Shown: positions 1 through 12,424, numbered from the stretch's first letter. The stretch is 64,000 nt of DNA from Vitellaria paradoxa (GCA_019916065.1 CM034236.1:48615690-48679689), one strand, 5' to 3'. The notes: generated by a model from the sequence alone, not told the origin. Numbers and translations are program-made.

Positions 1-1328
1 ACATCTATGCAGCAAGTAGATCAAAACCCGCTACAATCAAAAATCACCAACATAATCAACAATGCCCACATCACATGCACGGTGACTCCAGTATCAACAC
101 AGTGAACCATTCTTCACATTGTAACCAGCAAGCAGCATTAACAATCAACACTAAAACACCTCTAGGACAACACAACTTGCAACAACCATCCATTCAAATC
201 ATCCCAATCAAAGGGCAGTTCCAAGAAGTAGAGATAAACAGCCAAATAAGGAACACAGCAACCAAGCCAAATCAACAGCAATGTAGCTCTAAGCCACAAC
301 AAACCATAGCACAGCTAGGAAAACAACCATGGTTCCAACACTAGCGACATGCTGCTATTAACATGAGAGGAAAACCCAATAAAATTCTTCTTCTTATATA
401 TGGACCGTATTATCAAAAAAAAAAATTCCAAAGGCAGGCAATAATATGTTGCAATGGCAGATGTGTCCCTACTTAGACGAACTACATAACTATGTCTAGT
501 TAATATCAAAATCTAAAGTGTAGCATCATTTAAGAAATTAGGAATCAAGATATGCTAAAAAGACATATCAACAAGATTCCTTAAAACAAGCAAGAGAAGT
601 ACAGCACAAACGTTGGCTTTAACAGTAGTCAGATGGTTGCTAATTAACAAAAGACAACCACATAGAATTTCTTCTTTTATGAGACTTGTGTATGGACTAA
701 TTAATCTTCCCAAAGATTTGAAGAAAAGCAACAATACATTTGAGAAACCAAAAATAGCCACTAAAAAGTAACCATGTTCAATAAAGACCTACATAAAGTT
801 GAAAGTTTGATGGTAGGAACAACAATCACAAAGAGAAAACCAAACCAAGGGTGAGAGAGGGAAATTCATACTGCTTGTTATGTAATTTGTACACACAGTG
901 ATCATTAACATTCCTACAGGAGGATAGGCCCCTAATTTTGTCATAGTAGTTTGATTACAATCTAATAAGTTTTGAACAAATCCTTAACATGCCGTATTTT
1001 TAAAACTTAATCAATAAATCACCCTATGCATAGAGTTTTCATGGTTGAAGGAAAGTTAAGTTTTCATAGTTGAAGGATGGTTAACTTTCTCAGCTATTAT
1101 GTGCGCATTCAATTAAAGGTGTCTGTGCTACGTGCCAAACATGAAAAGTTAAATACACAATGACAAGGAATAGCATTCTCCACAATTGCAATGCATCACA
1201 CTAATAGAACAAAATATGAAAAGATAGATTACCATATAGAACTTGGAAGGATAGAGAACAAGTATCTAAGCCTCCTATAACAAGTATCTAATTTAGTCTA
1301 AAAAATAATATTATACAATCACTCAATC
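1..1328. other. Intergenic, no gene recognised
   Basis: A+T-rich DNA downstream of the minus-strand B3 gene. One 89-codon plus-strand reading frame (75-344) is Gln/Asn/Thr-rich and resembles no family I know; I treat it as chance. The part next to 1329 probably holds the 3' UTR and poly(A) region of the B3 gene, but no single signal stands out. Confidence 0.5.
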
Positions 1329-4300
1329 TTAACAACTGAAAACGGTAACTCGCAGAATAAAATCACTTTTCTCAATTAACTCAAAGACACAAACATCTCC
1401 TACTTTCAGCGCGTGTTCCTTACAAAATTTGAGCCAACCGCTAGAAAACTTGTAGTAATTTCGCCATTTGATCAATTTAACAGGCCACTTCTTATCTGAA
1501 GTGAGAAGTGTAACATTCTGTCCATTTGTTTCATTTTTCATGTGGGTCTTTTGGAAGCTTGAAGGTATATTCTGCAAACAAATAAGTTTGTATTAGCATT
1601 GTGAATGAATCAAAAATCTTTTTTTTTTTATTTCAACGTATTGTGAATGTGTCAAAAGTCTCTAAATACAACTGTTTAAGCATGTCGCCATTTGTGGATG
1701 ACATCAAACCATGCTTTATATAGTTTTAACACATTTCACCAAAGGTGTTTCAATACACAGGATACTAATGATATTCCTCTAATATACTAATCCAAAAAAT
1801 ATCTGAGAGTAATACATGGCCGTGTAGTGGTTTAGAGCCATATTAAGTTCTCATTCTGCAAAAGTATATATAGATTATGCCAATTATAAATGCCCAACTC
1901 TGACTAACAAACATGTGAACTAATATTTATCCAAAAACAAATAAATATATTTATACAAAAATAAATAAATAAACGCGTGAACTAATACTAGAAAAGCCCT
2001 CATCCATAAAGATTTTTCCAAGGGAAAACACTACATTATCCCAAATGTAACGGAATATGTTTGTTAAATTGCAGAGTTGTGAAAATGTGGGGTTAATGAC
2101 ATTACCATAACACAACCATTAATGTAAGAAGTCGTCATGCTAACTTTGAAGAACGGAACTCCAGACATGAAATTGTTGGCTACTTCAACAGATCTATCAA
2201 CCTCTGGAGTCACCATTGGAACTCTTGGACATGAAATTCTCTTTCTAATTTTCTTCGTGCTGACTTCGTACTCAGCCCGTTTAGATTTCCCTGCATGATG
2301 CCAGCCATATTATAAGCAAAATGCTGTTAGGCATGTGACATTTTGCATTCCATGGTAATTTTACTTACTCTGTCCAACAATATTATTCTTTCTCTCTTGG
2401 AGATTCCTCCTGGGAGCATCAATGACCTTCCGAATGCCATTTTTCCCATATATCTTGGTAAGGAAGTTCACATTACCTCCATAGTAAAATATGAGAAAAT
2501 CTCCAAACTCCAGTGAGTTGTCGAGGGTGAATTGGTGCCAACCCTCGCGGAAGAATAGTTTTCCATTGTCCTTGGTGACACCTACCTGCCATGACCTTTC
2601 TTCCACATCACTTCTAATTGTAGAATTGAAAGCCATATTTTTATCCAAGTACTTCACGAAGTCTGGTGGGATTTTCTATATCAAAATGGAAAATAATATG
2701 ACCAAATACATAAATACCAAAAATTAGTATGCAGAAATGACAGATCAGATCACATAGCACAAAATATAATTGGTCATTATTTAAGGGGAGAGAAAGCAGA
2801 AGCTGGTAGTTGTGAACTGCACTAAAAGAGGGGACTGCATAAAGCCATTTTCCAAAAATAAGAAGAAGAACAAAACACCAAACCATGACAGAGTCCCAAG
2901 AAGGTTTTTTTTTTTTTTTTTTTTCCTTTCAAACAGAAAAAAAAAAAGAGCTAACCAAAAAAACAGAAGACAGAAGAAGTCCGAAACTTCATTGGATTGG
3001 TTGTTAGGAGTAATAGTATTTAGGCTAATTTATGGAAAATACGCAAAAAATTCGAAATCAAACGGTCATTTTCTTCAACTTCTTATTCTTCTTCTTTTGT
3101 TTTCGTTTTTTTTTTTTTTTTCTTTTTTACTATTAAAAAAATAGAAGAAACAAGATAGAGCAGAAAACACTACTTTTAACTTCCCAGAAACAATAAAACT
3201 TCACAAAAGAACCTGTTAATAATTTGCTTCAGGACTGCCACGTTGAAGTTTTCTTTGATTAGTTTCAGTCAATAACTAGAATTTGTTTTTCTAGTCAATA
3301 AGTCCTATTCTTTAGGATATTGTTAGTGTTATCAGAAATCTTGGTTGTTACCGTAATTTTTAGGATTCATTATCTTTTCAGTTCAGATATTTTTACTATA
3401 AATGTAATGCACCAGAATGAATGAAGATAATTCCCTTTTGCTGCATCATATCAGCTTTTCTCATTTCTTGCTTTTATTCTTTTATTTCATTCAATTTCTA
3501 TTCTTCATTTTCTCTGTTTTTCTTCTCAGAACTAACAATTGGTATCAGAGCCTCATTCTTACGGGACCTGTGAGTATCCATGGAAGCAGAAACTGATTTC
3601 CCCAATTTTTCTCAAGCTGCTCCACATGTTTTTGATGGAGAAAACTACCAACTTTGGGCTGTTAAAATGGAAACTTATCTGGAGGCTTTGGATCTATGGG
3701 AAGCCGTCGAAGAAGATTACGAAGTTGCTCCGCTGCCAAACAATCCGACGGTAGCTCAGATGAAAAGCCACAAAGAGAAGAAGACCAGAAAATCAAAGGC
3801 CAAAGCAGCGTTGTATGCTGGTGTTTCAACAACGATTTTCACGAAGATCATGAATCTCAAATCAGCAAAAGAAATCTGGGAGCATCTGAAGACGGAATAC
3901 GCAGGAGATGAAAGAATACAAGGAACGCAAGTGCTCAATCTAACAAGGGGATTTGAGCTGCAAAAGATGAAAGATGCTGAGACAATCAAAGAATATTCAG
4001 ACAGATTGCTTGGCATTGCCAACAACGTAAGGCTTCTTGGCTCTAAATTTGATGATTCAAGAATTGTTGAAAAAATTCTTGTTACGGTGCCAGAAAAATA
4101 TGAAGCCTCAATAACCACCTTGTAAAATATTAAAGATCTGTCCAAGATCACCTTGGCAGAACTGTTGAATGCTTTGCAGGCTCAAGAACAAAGGAGACTT
4201 ATGAGACAAGAGTGTACCGTAGAAGGAGCCTTGTCAGTCAAACACCAACAGGAAAGTTCTGGGAGTAGTTCAAGCAGTCGCACTCGAAACAAAGGTGGAA

Positions 4301-7300
4301 GCTCAAAGAGAAATTTCCCGCCTTGTAAACACTCTGGCAAAATGGGGCATTCTCCATTCAAGTGTTGGAAGAGGCCTGATGCAAAGTGCAGCAAGTGCAA
4401 TCAGCTTGGACATGAAGCTGTGATTTGCAAAAGCAAATCTCAGAAACCAGAAGAAGTATTCCATGTAGCTGATCAAGATGAAGAAGATCAGATGTTTGTG
4501 GCAACGTGTTTCTCTACAAAGGTCTCCTCAGAAAGTTGGCTCATTGACAGTGGTTGTACAAACCATATGACCTTTGACAAAACTCTTTTTAAGGAGTTAA
4601 AGGCTACTGCAATGACTAAAGTCAGGATAGGGAATGGTGGTTATATTGCTGCAAAAGGAAAAGAAACCATTGCAATGACAACCAGTTCAGGTACAAAAAC
4701 TATTTTAGATGTTCTTTATGTACCTGATATTGATCAAAATCTGCTGAGTGTTTTGGCCAGTTAATTGAAAAAGGATTTAAGGTGTCCTTTGAAGACTTGT
4801 ATTGTCACATCTACGATGCCGCTGGAAAGGAGATTTTACGTGTCAAAATGAAAGGGAAAAGCTTCTTATTTGATCCTACAGAGGAGGAGCACACAGCTTA
4901 TTCCACCAATGTCAACATCACTGAAGTCTGGCACAAAAGGCTTGGGCATTGTCATCTTCAACGAATGCTCAAGGTGAAGAAAGATGAAGTGACAAGAGGT
5001 TTACCAGTTCTGGTTGATCACTTGCCAAATTGTCATGCTTGTCAATTTGGTAAACAAAGTAGGAAACCATTTCCTAAATCATCCTGGAGAGTAACACAGA
5101 AGCTGCAACTAGTTCATACAGATGTGGGAGGACCTCAAAGAACACCATCACTTCAAGGTAGCCGGTATTACATTCTTTTCATTGATGATTTTACAAGAAT
5201 GTGTTGGATTTATTTCCTAAAGTTCAAGTCTGAAGTTGCTGGAGTATTCTGGAAGTTTAAAAAGATGGTGGAAAATTTAAGCGGCTGCAAAATTCAAATT
5301 TTAAGGTCTGATAATGGAAAAGAGTACACTTCTGCAGAATTTAACCTGTTTTGTGATGAAGCTAGCATAGAACATCAGCTCACTGCTCCTTACACTCCAC
5401 AACAAAATGGAGTGAGTGAAAGGAAGAACAGATATGTCATGGAGATGGCTAGATGCATGCTGCATGAGAAGGGGTTGCTAAAAAGTTTCTGGGCGGAGGC
5501 AGCCAATACAGCAATATTTCTGCAAAATCGGCTTCCAAGTGTAGCCGTTGAAGACAAAACTCCATTTGAAGCTTGGTATGGGTATATACCTTCACTAAGT
5601 TTTCTTAAAGTATTTGGTTGTTTGTGTTTTGTCCATGTTCCACAGGTTAAGAGAGACAAGCTTGACAAAAAAGCAATTCCAGGTATCTTTGTTGGCTATA
5701 GCACAATTTCTAAAGCCTACAAAGTATATCATCCTCAAACAAGAAAAATGGTGATAACTAGAGATGTTCACTTCAATGAGGATGAGCAATGGGACTGGGA
5801 AAATTCACAAGGAACTAACAGACCTTCGGAAAAATTTAGAAGCGATTCTTTTGAGGAGGAGACAACAGACCAGCGGGAAAATGAATTGGTAGATGATCCA
5901 CCAGTTAGAGGAACAAGATCACTTTCAGACATCTATCAAAGATGTAATGTAGCATTATGTGAACCTGCTGATCATGAAGAAGCTCTTAAAGACCCGAAGT
6001 GGAAGAAAGCAATGGAGGAGGAGATATCAATGATTCACAAGAACAAAACTTGGGAATTAGTCAACAAACCAGAAGGCAGAAAGATCATTGGAGTAAAGTG
6101 GGTGTACCGAACGAAGCTAAATGCTGATAACTCCATCAACAAACACAAAGCAAGACTTGTCGTCAAGGGCTATGCTCAAATTTTTGGTGTTGATTATTCT
6201 GAAACATTTGCTCCTGTTGCTAGACTAGACACTATCAGGTTGTTGTTAGCCTTATCAGCACAAAAAGGCTGGCAAGTGTTTCAGCTAGATGTCAAATCAA
6301 CTTTTCTAAATGGTGTTCTACAAGAAGAAATTTATGTGGAACAACCAGAAGGTTTTTTTATGCAAGGTGAAGAGGATAAGGTCTATTTGCTCAAAAAGGC
6401 TCTTTACGGCCTAAAGCAAGCTCCAAAAGCTGGGTACAGCAGGATTGATGAACATTTGCTAAGCTTAGGCTTCACAAAAAGCTTATCTGAAGCTACTCTT
6501 TATGTTAAACAAAAGGGTAGTTATGTTCTTATTGTATCTCTTTATGTTGATGACCTTTTGGTAACAGGAGATAATGCGCAGATGATTGAGGAGTTTAAAC
6601 AAGAGATGATGCAAGTCTTTGAGATGACAGATCTTGGTCTTATGACTTACTTTCTTGGCTTGGAATCCAGCAATGCCAAAATGAAGTTTTCATCTGTCAG
6701 AAGAAGTATGCAAAGGAAATTTTGAAGAAATTTCAGATGGAGGAGTGCAAAGCAATAAACACGCCAATGGGTCAAAAAGAGAAGCTAAGCAAAGAAGATG
6801 GTGCTAGTAAAGTTGATGAAGGCTATTACAGAAGTTTGATTGGTTGCTTGATGTATCTTACAGCAACAAGACCTGATATTCTATTTGCTGTAAGTCTCTT
6901 ATCTCGTTTTATGCATTGTGCTAGTGAAGTGCATTGAAGAGCAGCAAAAAGAGTTTTAAGGTTTATTAAGGGCAGTCTTGATTGTGGTGTCAAGTTTGAG
7001 AAGAATCAGAACTTCAAGTTGAGTGGTTTTTCAGACAGTGATTGGGGTGGTTCTGTTGATGACATGAAAAGTACCTCAGGATACTGTTTCAACCTAGGCT
7101 CAAGTGTTTTTTCATGGTGTTCAAAGAAACAAGAGATTGTAGCACAATCCACTTCAGAAGCAGAGTTTATTGCAGCAACTGCAGCAGCAAACCAAGCTCT
7201 ATGGCTAAGGAAAGTTCTATCTGATTTACACATGGTGCAAAATGAAGGCATTGAGATTTTTGTTGATAATCAAGCAGCAATTGCAATTTCACGGAAAAAC

Positions 7301-8108
7301 AAAACACTTCAACATCAAGCTCTACTTTTTGAGGGAAGTGCAACAAACTGGAAAAGTGAAACTTGCTTACTGCAAGTCTGAAGATCAGCTGGCAGATTTG
7401 TTCACAAAGCCACTTCCAGTTGACAAGTTCGAATTACTAAGGAAGATGATTGGAATTTGCAGTGCCTAAAGCAAGGAGGAGTGTTAATAATTTGCTTCAG
7501 GACTGCCACGTTGTAGTTTTCTTTGATTAGTTTCAGTCAATAACTAGAATTTGTTTTTCTAGTCAATAAGTCCTATTCTTTAGGATATTGTTAGTGTTAT
7601 CAGAAATCTTGGCTACTACCGTAATTTTTGGGATTCATTATCTTTTCAGTTCAGATATTTTTACTATAAATGTAATACACCAGAATGAATGAAGATAATT
7701 TCCCTTTTGCTGCATCATATCAGCTTTTCTCATTTCTTGCTTTTTTTCTTTTATTTCATTCAATTTCTATTCTTCATTTTCTCTGTTTTTCTTCTCAAAA
7801 CTAACACAACCTAACAAACAAATCCTTAACCAGATTTCTGTTACTATAAAAAACTGTACAATAGTTTTTCTATGCACCGGTTACCAGGATATTGCCCCCT
7901 TTGCCTTCATAAAAAATTTTTTGCTGCGAGTAGAAGAATCTGCGAGTAGACAGCTTTAAAAGAAAAAAAAAATCCATTGATGAAAGTAGTGAATGGGTAT
8001 TACCAGGCTGTGAGAACATTGTTGCGGCCAATAAATCTTGAAGAACTGCGGAGAACTCTCCGAGAAAGAAAAAGATGAAGAGGGTCTTCTTCCTTGCGGT
8101 TCCACCAT
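1329..8108 (-). CDS. B3 domain-containing protein, REM-like, two B3 domains, four exons
   Basis: Predicted nuclear sequence-specific DNA-binding protein of the plant B3 superfamily. Minus-strand exons are 8108-8004, 2675-2369, 2291-2106 and 1571-1329. Exon 1 gives a 35-residue start (MVEPQGRR..) ending in FFKIYWPQQCSHSL, which joins in phase to KIPPDFVKYLDKN and completes the first B3 fold (GWHQFTLDNSLEFGDFLIFYY). Exon 3 carries a basic linker (TKKIRKR) and FFKVSMTTSYINGCVM, which joins NIPSSFQKTH and a second B3 fold ending GDVCVFELI. All junctions are GT/AG. An in-frame ATG at 8204 is an alternative start. Oddities: with the strong donor GACAGA|GTAAGT of exon 2, exon 3 carries one extra A in an AAAA run (near 2281) and hits TGA; a weaker upstream GT donor would restore the frame. 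Intron 1 (5.3 kb) contains a copia element in the opposite orientation. The family call is strong; functionality is uncertain. Confidence 0.8.
3214..3537 (+). repeat. 5' LTR of the copia element
   Basis: 324 bp, starts TGTTAATAAT and ends ACTAACA (TG..CA termini). It contains the A+T-rich ACTATAAATG stretch (about 3393-3402), a likely TATA box for the element's own transcript, followed by a pyrimidine-rich U5. Confidence 0.95.
3540..3551 (+). other. Primer binding site, initiator tRNA-Met type
   Basis: TGGTATCAGAGC lies two bases after the 5' LTR. It matches the 3' end of plant initiator tRNA-Met, the usual copia primer. Confidence 0.95.
3580..7469 (+). pseudogene. copia gag-pol polyprotein, disrupted
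   Basis: Starts MEAETDFPNFSQ and runs in copia order. GAG occupies 3580-4440, with two zinc knuckles: the second, CSKCNQLGHEAVIC, is intact, and the first, CKHSGKMGHSPFKC, has Ser for its second Cys. The protease has WLIDSGCTNHM. The integrase has an HHCC box and D,D,E motifs (HTDVGG, RSDNGKEY, GVSERKNR). The RT has LYVDDLLVTG near 6540-6570, and the RNase H has SDSDWGG. Lesions: in-frame TAA at 4123-4125, a frameshift near 4751-4760, a frameshift near 6690-6725, TGA at 6935-6937 where copia has Trp, and a frameshift near 7290-7320. Apart from these the frame is open, as expected for a young insertion. Confidence 0.92.
7471..7481 (+). other. Polypurine tract
   Basis: The run GCAAGGAGGAG directly abuts the 3' LTR. 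This is the expected priming site for plus-strand DNA synthesis. Confidence 0.85.
7482..7806 (+). repeat. 3' LTR of the copia element
   Basis: 325 bp with the same TG..CA ends as the 5' LTR at 3214. Differences include GAAG/GTAG near the start, a small cluster at GGTTGTTACC/GGCTACTACC, and one extra T. Confidence 0.95.
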
Positions 8109-8566
8109 TGCTCTCTCGCCAATGAAGCTGTCAAAGAGTGTTGAAAAATATGAAACATATAAACTGTTTTGGTATGGTAATGGTAATGGTAGGGAAGGAA
8201 CCAAGGAAATACTAAAAGTAGAAGAACACCTTGTTCTTGTGAGGGTAGGCAGTACAGTAGACTACACGCTCAGCTTAGTCATTGCCGGAGAAATGAAAAC
8301 CATGAAGAGGCCCCAAGGCTTTGGTGGCCAGAGGTGAAATAGACAAAATCGTCCGCGTTCGCCGGTCGATGTTTACGGTCTGTTTGGTTTTGGAGGAGAT
8401 GGCTGCCGGGTTCCAAAGGTGTGAAAGAGTGAAACGCTCAATAAAAACCCAATCATCTTCTTCTACTCGTTGATGCCTTCTCATTTTTTTTTTTTTTTTT
8501 GGCTCTCTGTTTCTACTTTTTTCTATTTTAAGCAAGAACTCTCTCTGATACAGACTGAAAATTACA

Positions 8567-8770
8567 GGCTTTAATATCGTACGTTGCAAAAACTCTCAGA
8601 AAGAAAGAGACTACTTTCCAACTTCTGACGACCCTCCGCTGCCACCACTGGTATCTCCGCCTACCCTCCACCGTTCTTCCACGCCCCCGCTCCGTCCATT
8701 ACAATTCCCAGAAACCCCACCCTCTGCCGTGACTTCAGAGTCCAAAGTCCAAACCACTCCGCCGGAAAAA
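8567..8770 (+). pseudogene. Degenerate copy of the 5' UTR and exon 1 start of the S9 peptidase gene at 12607
   Basis: This stretch aligns by eye with 12553-12760. Shared blocks in the same order include TTTAA..TCGT.CGTTGC, CTCAGAAAG, GACCCTCCGC, TCCGCCT, CCCAGA.A.CCC and a C-rich tail, at roughly 65-70% identity with small indels. The ATG of the real gene has no clear counterpart and no long frame remains. It looks like a truncated tandem duplicate about 4 kb upstream of the parent gene. Homology stops near 8770. The alternative, two unrelated C-rich leaders, is less likely because flanking non-C-rich blocks also match. Confidence 0.55.
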
Positions 8771-9198
8771 GAAAAGAAAAACAACTAATAAATTTTATCA
8801 TGCTACTTTTAGGATTTTGTTAAACATATTATTCTCTTTTATTTTCCTTGGAAATTTAATAAACCTGATAGAAAAAAAAGGAGTTCTCGGTATCATTCTT
8901 CCGTTAATCAGCAGCATGTGACCGTTATTTTGTTTCCGGTTATACATTTTTTAAAATTAATAATAAAAATATGTTTGGTAGATTTTTTTGTTGTCAAAAA
9001 AATAAATTTATTTAAAAAGTTAGACTCAAAACATAAATAGAAGCATCATTTTTTTTTACTTCTTTTTCTTTTTTATTTCTTTTTTATAAAACACTCTTTC
9101 AATTATAGACCATAGCACTTTATCATTTTTTATTGCATTAAGTTAGAATGATTTAGTCTATTCCAAAAATAATTTAATTTATTACAATGTTTTGTTAA

Positions 9199-9361
9199 GG
9201 AGGCGTTTGGAGCACCAAAAAATTCAAAAAACTAAAAGGTGAAGTTAATGTGATGTAAAAATGATAGATGACAAAATTTAATTGGAGAGATTCGAAAACT
9301 TTTGAAATTTTTTTAAGTTCATTTAGTTTTTTTTTTTTTTTTTTGGGTTCCAAATGAATCC
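9199..9361. mobile_element. Tourist-like MITE, family A, copy 1
   Basis: 163 bp with ends GGAGGCGTTTGG and (reverse complement) GGATTCATTTGG, flanked by TAA on both sides (9196-9198 and 9362-9364). The TIR type and 3-bp TWA duplication fit PIF/Harbinger-derived MITEs. The interior shares GTGATGTAAAAATGATAG with the copies at 42874 and 49429, which lie in the opposite orientation. Confidence 0.8.
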
Positions 9362-10101
9362 TAAATATAGTTATATATTATTGGAATGACTTATTTTACT
9401 AAAATAGTAATAATAATAATAACTTATGATTAAAATAGTTTATTATATGAAATTGAAATTATCTTTAATAAATAATAATACATAATTAAATAATTAATTT
9501 TATTAAACTGAAATTACATATTAAATATTATAGTTTATGAAGACATTTTATGAAATTAAATTAGTTTTTAATAAATAAAATAATATACTTTCTTAAAATT
9601 AGTTTTTGTTCAAAATAAATATCTTATCGGATCAAATTAATTAAATTAAATGCACCTAACTAATATTAATTTATATTAATTAAATTAATATAAATACATT
9701 TAATTTTATAAAAAATTATATTCTAATAACATTAAATAAATTATTAAGATATAATTAATTATTGTAAACAAAAATTTTATTACCAAATGTATTTCATGTT
9801 TTATTTTTGATTAAAAATGATAACTAAAAATAAAAATAAAAACCAAAAAATATAAAGAAAAATATATATATATATATGCTACGAAACGAACCTTGAATTT
9901 TAGGTGTTGTTTCTGTTGCTGTTTTCTTTTATAAGTTCTTAATTATTTACCCCAAAAAAAAAAATGTCAGTACGTCCTTTAATCGACAGGTCTTGATTGC
10001 TTAGTTTTTATTTGATGCGATTCAATAGCTTTTAAAATTAGGTTTTATGTTAACTAGTGTCTCGGAGACTTATTAACTGTCAACAAATATATGCCCCTTA
10101 A

Positions 10102-10460
10102 GCTTCGTTTGGTAGGATAATTTTTAGTATTTTTTAATAATTTTTAGTCAAAGTTATTGGTTGTAATTTTTGATATGTTTGGTAAGACAAGTTACAATTT
10201 TTAGCAAAAAAATGTAACTTTTGAGTGTTTGGTAAAATTTTTGACAATATTTAATAATCTTTAGTAACTTTTGAGTATTTGATAAAGTTTTTAGCAAATT
10301 TTTAGCAAATTTTTACAACTTTTTTTATGTTTAGTGAAATTTTGAGTGGAACAAATTACCGTAGTAGAGTAAAAAAGTAACAAAAATTGAGGCTACACCA
10401 AACGCTCAACTTATAACTTTTGATAGATTTTTACACTGTTGTGTGTTGCCAAACGAGACC
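10102..10460. mobile_element. MITE, about 359 bp, with TTAA flanks
   Basis: Ends GCTTCGTTTGG and (reverse complement) GGTCTCGTTTGG, flanked by TTAA at 10098-10101 and 10461-10464. The interior is A+T-rich with repeated TTTTTAGCAAA and GTTTGGTAA motifs. A PIF/Harbinger (Tourist-like) origin is inferred from the TIR and TTA/TAA-type target. Confidence 0.7.
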
Positions 10461-10547
10461 TTAACAATTATCTTACATGAAAACATGCGTGGAAAAAGTG
10501 GATAACATTATCGCATGAAATTTTTTTTTGTTGTATTGATATTATAT

Positions 10548-11853
10548 TTAACTTTTGGCTAAATATTGATAATTTTTCAATATTTAAAAAATACTATTAG
10601 CTTAGAAAATATTATTTAAAAGAGTGCTTTCAAATATTTTTTTTAACTAAGAAAACACTCTTTCAGTGTTTTCAAAAAACACCTTTTTTTTTTAAATGCT
10701 ATTTCAAAAGTTGTTTTTTAAAAGACCATTTAAAAGAATGCTTTTGATGTAACTATAATTTTTGCCATCTTGTTACAAATTAAGTATTAAATTTATTCTG
10801 TTATATTTAACTGAGGAATAAAAGATTTAAATATTTTACTTTTACTCACATAAATTTCACTAAAACAGTATGGTATTAATATGAAATAAAAATTAAAGTT
10901 AAAAAAATGCCAAAAATCTTCAAAAATAATCGTACACAATATATTCATCCACTTACATTTAATATAAAATACATACTTCAAAAAAAAAAAACAGTTTCAA
11001 AAAATAGTCTATTAGAAAAAATTATAAATAACAAAATAGAACTTAATTCATTAAGTTTATAAATTAAAAAATGAGCCAGCAAATGAAATACAAGCCAATT
11101 CTATTAAAAAAATTAAAAATTACATGTTAAATAATATATAAAAAATTCACTTAAGAAAAGTTTATATTAGAGAAATATTTAAATTTTGCCAGAAAAAATT
11201 TAAATAAATAATTAATAACTAATTAGAGGCCGACATTGTTTCAAATTTACATTTTGAAATTAACTTTAGAATTAGAAGTTGTATAGTTTTACCCTGTGAT
11301 AGAATGAGCTCTTTCCGAAATTCTTAAAGGCCATAGGATAATTTGCAAAAAAAATGTTAAAAAAAAAAAGAAGAAGGAAAAAAAAATAGTAGGAGAAAAC
11401 CTAACAATTTGCTAAAAAGAAAAAATAATAATTTTAACCCAACAAATTTTTTCGTAGGGTTAAGAATAGGTTGACCCAACCATCTCAACCCAACAATTTC
11501 AACAATTAACTCAACAATTTCAAAAATTAAAAAAAATTAGGGCAAAAAAAACCTATACATTATATGTATACAACTAATCACATTTGTATGCAATATATAA
11601 TATATAAATTTGCATATAATATTTTCTCTATGTGTAAAAATTATAGTTAGGTTGAAAGTATTCTTTAAAATAGTACTTTTAAAAAACATCTTTTAAAATA
11701 ACATTTTTAAAAAACACTATTTGAAATAATCGATTTTAAAAGTATTCTTTCAAATAGTATTTTCTACTTAAAAACACAATTTAAAATAATACTTTCTCAA
11801 CTAACGATATTTTTTTAAATACTAAAAAATCATTAGTATTTAACCACATTTGG
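10548..11853. mobile_element. Element with about 215-bp terminal inverted repeats
   Basis: The left arm (about 10548-10764) and the reverse complement of the right arm (about 11635-11853) align along their length. They share GGCTAAATA/GGTTAAATA starts, AATATTTAAAAAATA-type cores, repeated TTTTAAAA-rich units and a common CTATAATTTTT end. Identity is moderate (about 75% by eye). The 870-bp interior has no coding potential. Long arms of this kind suggest a non-autonomous MULE or foldback element, but I could not identify a target duplication, so the outer ends are approximate. Confidence 0.6.
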
Positions 11854-12424
11854 AAAAAAAGAAAAATTCTTATTGTATGACATACTTTTACTGATTCTTA
11901 GTGAGTGCCCTGAAACACTAAGTTAATGCCTTAAAATTAACTATTACAATTATTTCAATTATTTTGTCCGAATTGTTTAGAAGTCTGTGTAATAGATTTT
12001 CTTAAGCTTACTATGGTTTCAAAAAACTTCTAAATTTTTATTATTTTTTGTCTCACAAAAATTTAATATTTTATAAATTTAATTTTTTTAAAAATATAAT
12101 TTTTAAGCATGGTAATTACATTTTTTAAATTTGTTTAGGTAAATATATAGTAGTTAGAGAAATAGAAAGTCAAGTTATTTTGTTTAATACTTGTTTGGAG
12201 TATCAAAATTTTGACAAAAATAAAAAGTAGATAAATTCTAAATTATTGAGTGTTTAGTATGTTTGTCAAAATGAAAAAATAGAGAAAATTAGAGTAAATA
12301 GGAAAAATTGAAGATTTTTGTTGAAAAAGATTAAAGAAAATTAGAAATTTTTAATAACTTTTTATTTTTTTTATGCTCTAAATGACCACTTAATTTGTCA
12401 AAACACGCAAGAAAGAACTCTTTA

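Larger units (their letters stand above)
3214..7806 (+). mobile_element. Ty1/copia LTR retrotransposon, near full length, inside intron 1 of the B3 gene
   Basis: 4.59-kb element with both LTRs, a tRNA-iMet-type primer binding site, a purine tract and copia-order domains (GAG, protease, integrase, RT, RNase H). The flanks are GAACC (3209-3213) and CAACC (7807-7811), a 5-bp target duplication with one mismatch. The two LTRs differ at about 8 substitutions and one indel in 324 bp (about 2.5%), so the insertion is recent on plant time scales. It lies antisense to the host B3 gene. Coding is broken, so it is non-autonomous now. Confidence 0.95.

Noticed and set aside
75..344. 89-codon Gln/Asn-rich plus-strand frame
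   Set aside because: Low complexity, no domain, no splice or codon support.
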